The notes below the pieces were generated by a model. It did no database searches. It was not told where the DNA came from and saw nothing but the letters and a program-made list of their open reading frames with translations. DNA of 64,000 bases from Acidovorax sp. GTDB lineage: Bacteria > Pseudomonadota > Gammaproteobacteria > Burkholderiales > Burkholderiaceae_C. Shown here in pieces: positions 57,301 to 64,000 of the stretch; position 1 is the stretch's first letter; the number at the start of each line of letters is the position of its first letter. The translations under genes and the position numbers were made by a program. The stretch spans positions 1 to 64,000 of the forward strand of contig JADMJR010000214.1 in the NCBI GenBank assembly GCA_018780365.1. The letters run 5' to 3'.

Positions 57301-57667
57301 CAAAATCCCCAAGCAACATTGCGTTGGCAACTAAGGTCCGCGTGGAAATAAAGGAAACTATCGACCCCCTAAATTGTCGAATAATTCCCTCATAAACAAT
57401 CCAAATTTTTTCATCAGCCGCTCTGGGATTCCAATATGGAAACCTCCCAATTGTGTCGAATCTCCTTTGACTCTGGTTTAGAGAGTTTATTATTTTTGAT
57501 TTCTGCAGCAGGGGGGATATTTTTGCGCGCAGGTTAGAATTTGGAGTTCTAGCTATCACTTTTTTGAAATGCAAGTCAACAGACCGCTCGTCAAGCACAG
57601 ATAGGGTTAGAAAATTACTTAATATTTCGGCTGAACTCTTATCTACTTTCCGTTTAAAAATCTTCAT
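54323..57667 (-). CDS. dtcA: Large sensor histidine kinase-like protein (helical/TPR-like N-terminus, C-terminal HATPase); candidate DtcA
   Basis: 1114 aa; N-term NALDSINKFIELEGESLWSLRAKSQILVELGRLSDANEIFQSAHRRC (TPR-like); H-box-like FALHEIRSKLN (His889); N-box LINIFDNCLMHSGFS; G-box SEGGSGTVKAYREI. Confidence 0.8.
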   Translation of the reverse strand: MKIFKRKVDKSSAEILSNFLTLSVLDERSVDLHFKKVIARTPNSNLRAKISPLLQKSKIINSLNQSQRRFDTIGRFPYWNPRAADEKIWIVYEGIIRQFRGSIVSFISTRTLVANAMLLGDFENALDSINKFIELEGESLWSLRAKSQILVELGRLSDANEIFQSAHRRCESKILKIVIGRMQSLTVASDTNYALISTILPLVQEFEAAGSHSFAALFSGLFLPYSFRQNMELSDALYILQLLPAIDLYDFLSCILMEASIDEHLASGEYAKNFSQLIKNFASIADDELLMAASTSSRDRDFRRSEAGGRLLDEYESGNYAKAIKIFNSEKQQLENIIGYVNVIGKSKAYLKSIGPEGGGNPISKLIDFTAQMYSLDQNAIIADEAISAMSVRLNFLRKSASIQLCAIKCAIPSHRKSGLGRKIARLSKIENIEVTPLTESLSTEKNLIPYGTSDGANDRNLRLNAQLAMQSGDGEHVIEALVQKISIGHCLEKDYLELFADFCVKFDRLEELIDFAAKHLCLNPITVSCFPMDALVDCIEEKNVGSISSSIVAYNYVKHIDDSKDIILNESFEAFLENQSVRRPSELLQSKRALSAMEVVFFRDICVIGTMDCLSCFKSGDDLKAERIKILDCLIDIGCVEPGYRRREFEELINQSIFEAAAHKMDGAKIYVDEAGIKRKVREDVDKLLLLYKSISDDEPPVEELIELESFDEENSKEEAGEELKRAIVMNAKSAAAIKIWSVVKKEFIHDEKYGLEKNLSAEIRHGFFSNLIRSKLEERKLLVERDEHGKYRASLSLRDTNPLVLPRVWEEIDAAFANFSQSINSTIDLAESWMQVRGETGGDGIHLYMTNVKLAELTRLAQLGADSNQIIDKVLDLIWSNIDFALHEIRSKLNVEFREKIVNAFTQLEVDFGCAKGNLPFLDVSENIRIAQAEFLSDVATASGWFCRAAHNNLPAGSVDSLINVAIQAFERVNALGHNASFERYGSAHIVIQKESTRPFVIALINIFDNCLMHSGFSRATKIKIDCTSNETQTIIEVTNKLSEERLSLFDETVIAALNSSARNEQNAIMTRSEGGSGTVKAYREIVNNFPKSDVEFLLRQDDFVARITYVH

Positions 57668-57847
57668 TTGTCGCCATTTTCAATTGATAGGTAAACATTT
57701 TTAGTTTATAGAGTTTCTTGCTGATGTCGAGTTTTTTGTCTTCGTCTTGCGCCCAACCGGGTTCGATGGACGGCTCCCTACGGTGAAGTACCTGACACTA
57801 GCGCCTTACCTAGCCCCGCGCAGCCACCACGGCACAATCGGCGGCCT

Positions 57848-60685
57848 ATGCCTGCCGCTGGCCACGACCCTGCCCACCCCGCGCCCCCTGATCAGCCCCG
57901 GTCGAACCGGAGCGCCCTGATCGCCGCCTGGGCCCAGGCCCTGCGCCAGCGCGCCGATGCGGCCACGCTGCAGGCGTTGGCACCGCTGACCGACGCCGAG
58001 GCCGCACAGGTGATGGCGCTGCTGCGCGACGGCGCCGCACCAGCCCCTTCTGGGGCCCCTACCGCTTCGTCGGCGCCAGCCGCCGCTGCATCCGGTGTGG
58101 TCGCAGGCCAGTTCCGCCCCCGCATCACCCTCATGACCCTGGGCCGGGGCGACGGCCTGCTGGGCATGGCGCCCCAAGGCAAGCTGGGGCCACGCGGCGA
58201 CAACGTGACCCTGGCACAGATCGACTGGACCTACCGCACCGACACCGGCGCCCAGTGGGAGACTGCCGCGCCCACCTCGGTGCTCAACGCCCGCCCCGCG
58301 CCCGTGCAAGACCTGTACGACACCGGCGGCCCCGTGCTGCGCATGCAGCGCCACCTGGCCGCCGAGGCCGACGCCACGGACCGCGTGTGGGACCTGGGCC
58401 TGACCCCCGTGGACCCCAAAAGCCTGCAGTGGCGCCACCGCGCGGCCGCCGCCACGCTGGGCCCCGTGTGGACCCTGGCGCAGGAGGCGCACTTTGGCGA
58501 CTTCTGGGCCGACGTGGTTCCGCAGCTGCGCGCCGAGGGCTGGAGCGTGGTGGTACACCCCGGCTTTGCGCACGAAAGCGTGCCCGTGTCGCGCTGGAAG
58601 CTCGTCATCGCCCCCGACACCGGCGAGCTGCTGGCCAAGGAAGTCGATGGCCCGCTGGGCACACGCCAGCGCCCCGTGCAGAAGCTGCACCTGCCCGAAC
58701 GCGAAGGCGCCTGGCTGCTCAGCCTGGGCATCGAGATCGACGGCGAGGTGTTGGACCTGGCCCCCATGCTGGCCGACCTGCTGCGCCGCGACATGCGCTG
58801 GCTCAACGCGCGGCAGATGGCGGCCATCGACGACATCGCCGTCATTTCGCTGCGCGCTCCTGGCGGGCGGCGCATCGACGCACCCGCAGGACCGCTCAAG
58901 GCCATCGTGGGCGCCATGGTGGACCTGCTCACCGACCCCTCCCGCAAACAGCTGAAGGACGGCGACCCGCTGCGCCTGGGCGCCTGGGAGGTCCGCCGCA
59001 TCGAGGCCCTGCGTGCCGGGCTGGTGCAAGCCCACCGCGTGGGCACCGTCAGCGGCTGGAGCAACGACTGGCAGCTGCAGGGCGACGTGGGCCTGGCACA
59101 GCTCGCCCAGCGCCTGCGCCGCATCGGCACCCCGCAGCCCGTGCCCGCACCCCAAGGCCTGCAGGTGCAGCTGCGCCCCTACCAGCTCGACGGCCTGGCC
59201 TGGCTGCAGTACCTGCGCGCCCAGGGCCTGGGCGGCATCCTGGCCGACGACATGGGCCTGGGCAAAACCGCGCAGGCGCTGGCCCATGTGCTGGTGGAGA
59301 AACAAGCGGGCCGCCTCACCCGCCCGGCCCTGGTGGTGCTGCCCACGTCGCTGCTCTTCAACTGGCAGGCCGAGGCCGCGCGCATGGCGCCGGGCCTGCG
59401 CGTGCTGGCCCTGCACGGCGCTAGCCGGGGCCAGCGCTACCTGCAGGTCGCCGACCACGACCTGGTGCTGACCACCTACCCGCTGCTCTGGCGTGACGTG
59501 GATGCGTTGGCGGCAGAGCCTTTTCACCTGCTGATCCTGGACGAAGCCCAGATGGTGAAAAACGCAGGCAGCCGCAGCGCCCGCGCCCTGCGCAAACTGC
59601 AGGCCCCGCACCTGCTGTGCCTGACGGGCACGCCGCTCGAAAACCACCTGGGCGAGCTGTGGGCGCAGTTCGACTTCTTGATGCCCGGCTTTCTGGGCGA
59701 TGTGCGCAGCTTCAACGCGCGCTGGCGCAAGCCCATCGAAGAGAACGGTGAAACCCTGCGCGCCCAGCTGCTGGCCCAGCGCGTGCGCCCCTTCATCCTG
59801 CGCCGCCGCAAGCAGGACGTGGCCACCGAACTACCGCCGCGCACCGAAACCATCTTGCGCGTGCAGCTGCAGGGCAAGCAGCGCGAGCTGTACGAGGCCG
59901 TGCGCACCACGGCCGACAAGCAGGTGCGCCGAGCGCTGGAGCGCCAGAGCTTTGATGGCGCGCAGATCACCATCCTGGATGCACTGCTCAAGCTGCGCCA
60001 GGTGTGCTGCGATCCGCGCCTGGTCAAAGGCGCGAAGATCCACCCCGGCACCGAACGCGCCAAGCTCGACCTGCTGGCTGACATGCTGCCCGCCCTGGTC
60101 GAAGAAGGCCGCCGCGTGCTGGTGTTCTCTCAGTTCACCGAGATGCTGATGCTGGCCGCCGAACAACTGGACGCGCTGGCCCTGCCCTACCTCACCCTCA
60201 CCGGCCAGACGCCACCGGGCCAGCGCGGCGCCATGGTTCAACGTTTTCAGGCGCAGGACGCCACCAGCGCGCCCATCCTGCTGGTCAGCCTCAAGGCGGG
60301 CGGCACGGGTCTGAACCTGACGGCCGCCGACACCGTGATCCACCTCGACCCCTGGTGGAACCCTGCCGTGGAGGAGCAGGCCACCGCCCGTGCCCACCGC
60401 ATCGGGCAGGACCAGCCGGTGTTCGTCTACAAGCTGGTGGTCGAGGGCAGCATCGAGGAGCGCATGCTGGAGCTGCAGGCGCGCAAGGCCGCGCTGGCCA
60501 GCGGCGTGCTGGGCCACGACGCGGCCGGTGCGCTGAAGTTCAGCGAGGCCGACCTCACGGCCCTGCTCGCGCCACTGGCCGAGCCCGCCGACAACCCGCT
60601 GGCCATCCCGGGCGAGGATGCGCGGCGCTGGGGTGGCACCGGCCAGCGCCGCCCGCGCCCGCTGCAGCCGCCAGAATATGAATAA
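57848..60685 (+). CDS. SNF2-family DEAD/DEAH helicase
   Basis: ILADDMGLGKTAQALAHVL, LILDEAQMVKN, LTGTPLENHLGELWAQFDFLMPGFLG, VSLKAGGTGLNLTAADTVIHLDPWWNPAVEEQATARAHRIGQ. Confidence 0.95.
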   Translation: MPAAGHDPAHPAPPDQPRSNRSALIAAWAQALRQRADAATLQALAPLTDAEAAQVMALLRDGAAPAPSGAPTASSAPAAAASGVVAGQFRPRITLMTLGRGDGLLGMAPQGKLGPRGDNVTLAQIDWTYRTDTGAQWETAAPTSVLNARPAPVQDLYDTGGPVLRMQRHLAAEADATDRVWDLGLTPVDPKSLQWRHRAAAATLGPVWTLAQEAHFGDFWADVVPQLRAEGWSVVVHPGFAHESVPVSRWKLVIAPDTGELLAKEVDGPLGTRQRPVQKLHLPEREGAWLLSLGIEIDGEVLDLAPMLADLLRRDMRWLNARQMAAIDDIAVISLRAPGGRRIDAPAGPLKAIVGAMVDLLTDPSRKQLKDGDPLRLGAWEVRRIEALRAGLVQAHRVGTVSGWSNDWQLQGDVGLAQLAQRLRRIGTPQPVPAPQGLQVQLRPYQLDGLAWLQYLRAQGLGGILADDMGLGKTAQALAHVLVEKQAGRLTRPALVVLPTSLLFNWQAEAARMAPGLRVLALHGASRGQRYLQVADHDLVLTTYPLLWRDVDALAAEPFHLLILDEAQMVKNAGSRSARALRKLQAPHLLCLTGTPLENHLGELWAQFDFLMPGFLGDVRSFNARWRKPIEENGETLRAQLLAQRVRPFILRRRKQDVATELPPRTETILRVQLQGKQRELYEAVRTTADKQVRRALERQSFDGAQITILDALLKLRQVCCDPRLVKGAKIHPGTERAKLDLLADMLPALVEEGRRVLVFSQFTEMLMLAAEQLDALALPYLTLTGQTPPGQRGAMVQRFQAQDATSAPILLVSLKAGGTGLNLTAADTVIHLDPWWNPAVEEQATARAHRIGQDQPVFVYKLVVEGSIEERMLELQARKAALASGVLGHDAAGALKFSEADLTALLAPLAEPADNPLAIPGEDARRWGGTGQRRPRPLQPPEYE

Positions 60686-60745
60686 AAATGGCCTCTACCG
60701 CCTGATAGACATGCCTTTATAGCTATCAAAACAATAGTATTTGAT
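60675..60745 (-). repeat. Interspersed ~60-bp repeat, copy 9 (touches helicase stop codon)
   Basis: Reverse complement ATCAAATACTATTGTTTTGATAGCTATAAAGGCATGTCTATCAGGCGGTAGAGGCCATTTTTATTCATATTC. Confidence 0.8.
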
Positions 60746-60903
60746 GGGCCAACAGGGGGAACCGACTACGCACCCGGCCGAGGTGCAGAATTCAAAAGCA
60801 AGCTTCGGAGTGCACACTGCACGCGCCGTTTCTACAGTGAGGGCATCGCAACGCCAGCTGTTCGCACCCCGTGTGTGAACAGGTTCTTTTCGGAACCCTC
60901 ACC

Positions 60904-62088
60904 ATGCAAGCCCTAGCCACCGCAAATTCCTCAACGCCCCCACTGCCCATGCCCACCCGCCCGGCACCCCGCACCGCCCAGGCAGCGCAACAAGCCGCCG
61001 CCACCCAGGCCGACCCGCGCTGGGCGGCGGTGTTGGCGCGCAGTGCGGCGGCGGATGGCAGCTTCTGGTATTCGGTGTTGTCCACAGGCGTGTATTGCCG
61101 CCCCAGCTGCGCGGCGCGCACGCCCCGGCCCGAGAACGTGCGCTTCCACACCAGCTGCGCCGACGCCGAAAACGCAGGCTTTCGCCCCTGCCAGCGCTGC
61201 AAGCCACAGCAGCCCTCGGCGCAGTCGCACCATGCCGAATGGGTCACACAGGCCTGCCGTTTCATCGAAGCCGATGCGGCCGAGGGGCGCGCCCCCACGC
61301 TCGATGCACTGGCTGCCCGCCTGGGGCTGAGCGGCTCGCACCTGCACCGCATCTTCAAGCAGGCCACGGGCCTCACGCCCAAGGCCTACGCCGCCGCGCA
61401 GCGCGAGCAGCGCGTGCGCAGCGCACTGGGGCAAACCACCGATTCGGTGACCGAGGCCATCTACGGCGCGGGCTACCAGTCCAGCAGCCGCTTCTACGAA
61501 AAATCTGCCCAGGTGCTGGGCATGACACCCACGCGCTACCGCGCGGGCGGTGCCGCGCAACACATCCACTTTGCCGTGGCGCAATGCTCGCTGGGGGCCA
61601 TTCTGGTGGCACACAGCGGCCAGGGTTTGTGCGCCATCCTGCTCGGCGACGACCCGGATGTGCTGGTGCGCGACCTGCAGGACCGGTTTGCGCAGGCGCA
61701 GCTGGTGGGCGGCGATGCCGGTTTTGAATCGCTGGTGGCCCAGGTGGTGGCTTTTGTCGAAGCGCCCGGCCTGGGCCTTCACCTGCCGCTTGACGTGCAG
61801 GGCACGGCCTTCCAGCAGCGCGTGTGGCAGGCGCTGCGCACCATCCCGCCCGGGCAGACAGCGAGTTATGCCGAGATTGCAGCGCGCATCGGCGCCCCCG
61901 CCGCCACCCGCGCCGTGGCCCAGGCCTGTGGCGCCAACGCGCTGGCCGTGGCCATCCCCTGCCACCGGGTGGTGAGGAGCGACGGCGCGCTCTCGGGCTA
62001 CCGCTGGGGTGTGGAGCGCAAGCGCGCGCTGCTGGAGCGCGAGTCCGGCGCCGCCGAACCCACACGCCTGCAGGAGAAGGCCGCATGA
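60904..62088 (+). CDS. ada: Bifunctional Ada transcriptional activator/O6-methylguanine-DNA methyltransferase
   Basis: SFWYSVLSTGVYCRPSCAARTPRPENVRFH; AraC HTH; AFQQRVWQALRTIPPGQTASYAEIAARIG..ALAVAIPCHRVVRSDGALSGYRWGVERKRALLERE. Confidence 0.95.
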   Translation: MQALATANSSTPPLPMPTRPAPRTAQAAQQAAATQADPRWAAVLARSAAADGSFWYSVLSTGVYCRPSCAARTPRPENVRFHTSCADAENAGFRPCQRCKPQQPSAQSHHAEWVTQACRFIEADAAEGRAPTLDALAARLGLSGSHLHRIFKQATGLTPKAYAAAQREQRVRSALGQTTDSVTEAIYGAGYQSSSRFYEKSAQVLGMTPTRYRAGGAAQHIHFAVAQCSLGAILVAHSGQGLCAILLGDDPDVLVRDLQDRFAQAQLVGGDAGFESLVAQVVAFVEAPGLGLHLPLDVQGTAFQQRVWQALRTIPPGQTASYAEIAARIGAPAATRAVAQACGANALAVAIPCHRVVRSDGALSGYRWGVERKRALLERESGAAEPTRLQEKAA

Positions 62089-62843
62089 GTGGCTTGAGCG
62101 CCTTGCCCCACAGCACACCACAGGCCACCAGCCCCTGGCCCGGGCGTGTGGCCGCGCTCGACTGGGCCCAGGCCACCGACGACCTGCACACCCAGGGCCA
62201 TGCGGTGTTGCCGCAACTGCTGAGCGCCGAGGAATGCTCGGCCCTCGCCGGGCTCTACCGCCGCCCCGGCCCACCCCTGTTCCGCAGTCGCGTGGTGATG
62301 CAGCGCCACGGCTTTGGCCTGGGCGAATACCAGTATTTCAACTACCCGCTGCCGGACATGGTGGCCGGGCTGCGCGACGCGCTCTACCCGCAACTGCAGC
62401 CCATCGCCAACCACTGGAATGCCGCCATGGGCATCGACGTGCGCTACCCCGCGCACCACGCCGACTTCATCGCCCGCTGCCATGCGGCCGGGCAACTGCG
62501 CCCCACGCCACTGCTGCTGCAGTACGCGCCGGGCGACTACAACTGCCTGCACCAGGATTTGTATGGCGAGCATGTGTTCCCGCTGCAGGTGGCCATCCTG
62601 CTGTCGGAGCCCGGCCACGACTTCACCGGCGGCGAATTTGTGCTGACCGAGCAACGCCCCCGCATGCAGTCACGCGCCGAAGTCGTGCCCTTGCGCCAGG
62701 GCGATGCCGTGGCATTTGCCGTGCACCACCGCCCGGTGCAAGGCACACGCGGCACCTACCGCGTGAACCTGCGCCACGGTGTGAGCCGCGTGCGGTCTGG
62801 GCAGCGCCACACAATGGGCATCATCTTTCACGACGCTGAGTAG
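62085..62843 (+). CDS. 2OG-Fe(II) oxygenase, uncharacterised member of the ada-alkB operon
   Basis: LLQYAPGDYNCLHQDLYGEHVFPLQVAILLSEPGHDFTGGEFVLTEQRPRMQSRAEVVPLRQGDAVAFAVHHRPV; ATGA overlap with ada. Confidence 0.88.
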   Translation: MSGLSALPHSTPQATSPWPGRVAALDWAQATDDLHTQGHAVLPQLLSAEECSALAGLYRRPGPPLFRSRVVMQRHGFGLGEYQYFNYPLPDMVAGLRDALYPQLQPIANHWNAAMGIDVRYPAHHADFIARCHAAGQLRPTPLLLQYAPGDYNCLHQDLYGEHVFPLQVAILLSEPGHDFTGGEFVLTEQRPRMQSRAEVVPLRQGDAVAFAVHHRPVQGTRGTYRVNLRHGVSRVRSGQRHTMGIIFHDAE

Positions 62844-62849
62844 GTGGCG

Positions 62850-63503
62850 ATGACCCTCGGCCTGTTTGACGACCTGCCCGCCACGCCCCAGGCCCCCGAG
62901 TGGCTGGAGCCAGGCGCCGTGGTGCTGCGCGGCTTTGCATTGCCGCAGGCTACCGATTTGTTGCAGGCCGTGGATGCCATCACGGCCCAGGCGCCCTTCC
63001 GGCACCTCATCACGCCCGGCGGGCAGCGCATGTCGGTGGCCATGAGCAACAGCGGCGCGCTGGGCTGGATCAGCGACCGCAGCGGCTACCGCTATGGCCC
63101 CACCGACCCGACCACCGGGTTGAACTGGCCGCCCATGCCTGCACTGTTTCGCCAACTGGCCCGGGACGCGGCCGAGGCGGCAGGCTACCCCGGCTTTGCG
63201 CCCGATGCCTGCCTCATCAACCGCTACGCGCCCGGCACGCGGTTGTCGCTGCACCAGGACCGCGACGAGGGCCACTACGACCACCCCATCGTGTCTGTCT
63301 CCCTGGGCATCCCGGCCATCTTCCTGTGGGGCGGTGCTGAGCGCGCCGACAAGGCCCGGCGTGTGGGCCTGTGGCATGGCGATGTGGTGGTGTGGGGCGG
63401 CCCGGCGCGGCTGCGGTTTCATGGCGTGTTGCCGCTGGCCGACGCCAGCCATGCGATGACGGGCGGGTTGCGCATCAACCTCACGTTTCGCAAGGCGCGC
63501 TGA
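62850..63503 (+). CDS. alkB: Alkylated DNA repair dioxygenase AlkB
   Basis: PDACLINRYAPGTRLSLHQDRDEGHYDHPIVSVSLGIPAIFLWGGAERADKARRVGLWHGDVVVWGGPARLRFHGVLP. Confidence 0.96.
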   Translation: MTLGLFDDLPATPQAPEWLEPGAVVLRGFALPQATDLLQAVDAITAQAPFRHLITPGGQRMSVAMSNSGALGWISDRSGYRYGPTDPTTGLNWPPMPALFRQLARDAAEAAGYPGFAPDACLINRYAPGTRLSLHQDRDEGHYDHPIVSVSLGIPAIFLWGGAERADKARRVGLWHGDVVVWGGPARLRFHGVLPLADASHAMTGGLRINLTFRKAR

Positions 63504-63527
63504 AACCCTTCCACCGCATCGGAGACA

Positions 63528-64000
63528 TCAGCGAATGGGATACCCCGTCGCGCTGCCAATGGACGCGAGCATCCGGTCCGCGTCCTGGCGTCCCTTCAGG
63601 TCCTGGGCCACGGTGATCTTCTTGCCGCTGCGCAGCTCGGCCTCGATGCGGTAGTAGATCTCGCGGCGGTTGTTGATCTCCACGGTGTAGCCCTCCACCA
63701 CACGCAGCCGGGTTATCTCGGGGGCTGGCACCTGGTGCCATTGCAGCATCAGGCCCAGCAGGCGCCGTTCGGTGCGCAGGCCGTCGCGGTCGATCTGCAC
63801 GCGCAGGCTGTTGGCCAGCGCGTAAAACGCGCCCACCAGCACCGCGCCTCCCACGCCCCCAAAGCCCAGCCTGAACAGCCAGGGCCCGATGTCGGACTGG
63901 GCCTCCTGCTCCCAGGGCACCAGCGCGCCCACAGCCATAAACACCACCCCCACCAGCCCCATCGCCAGCTTGAGTCCCCACCACCGCCCGGCCGGAAAGT
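63528..64000 (-). CDS. Hypothetical membrane protein (partial, open frame runs off window end)
   Basis: Frame FPAGRWWGLKLAMGLVGVVFMAVGALVPWEQEAQSDIGPWLFRLGFGGVGGAVLVGAFYALANSLRVQIDRDGLRTERRLLG remains open to position 64000. Confidence 0.7.
   Translation of the reverse strand, partial: FPAGRWWGLKLAMGLVGVVFMAVGALVPWEQEAQSDIGPWLFRLGFGGVGGAVLVGAFYALANSLRVQIDRDGLRTERRLLGLMLQWHQVPAPEITRLRVVEGYTVEINNRREIYYRIEAELRSGKKITVAQDLKGRQDADRMLASIGSATGYPIR

Noticed and set aside
52590-57850. Prophage or integrative element around the defence operon
   Set aside because: No integrase, transposase, tRNA or clear flanking direct repeats seen at the AT-rich boundaries
57806-59647. 613-aa minus-strand ORF opposite the SNF2 helicase
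   Set aside because: Antisense shadow; the helicase frame has all SNF2 motifs
2876-60745. Treating the ~60-bp repeats as simple rho-independent terminators
   Set aside because: Although they contain a T-tract after weak dyads, copies occur inside waaA, inside a signal-peptide region and at a gene start, and the shared sequence extends well beyond a hairpin, so a repeat family explains them better
1-64000. CRISPR array, rRNA or tRNA genes
   Set aside because: No regularly spaced direct repeats and no recognisable tRNA/rRNA sequence noticed by eye; tRNAscan or CRISPR search not run

Overview
GC-rich betaproteobacterial (Comamonadaceae/Acidovorax-like, by gene content and codon usage) chromosomal window. 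Most of it is ordinary chromosome: pdxH, RND efflux with TetR/MFP, pcm-rhodanese-tolC, waaA, phosphomannomutase, alkylation-repair genes (Ada-AlkA fusion, ogt, ada-2OG oxygenase-alkB), a Zur-linked zinc-uptake operon, a chrB-chrA-SOD/rhodanese chromate operon, prpE, three c-di-GMP proteins, and two type II TA modules. The most interesting locus is an AT-rich island at about 52.6-57.8 kb. It encodes a three-gene overlapping operon: a 1114-aa repeat/HATPase sensor, a stand-alone receiver, and a receiver fused to an alpha/beta hydrolase with a C-terminal membrane segment. This matches the architecture of a Detocs-type phosphorelay anti-phage system with a hydrolase effector. The island sits next to a truncated Lrp/AsnC gene. 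A second cross-window signal is a ~60-bp interspersed repeat family (9 copies found by eye). Most copies are intergenic, but one is inserted in frame inside waaA, one encodes much of a signal peptide, and one forms the ATPase/permease junction of the zinc operon. All calls come from reading sequence and translations; no searches were run.
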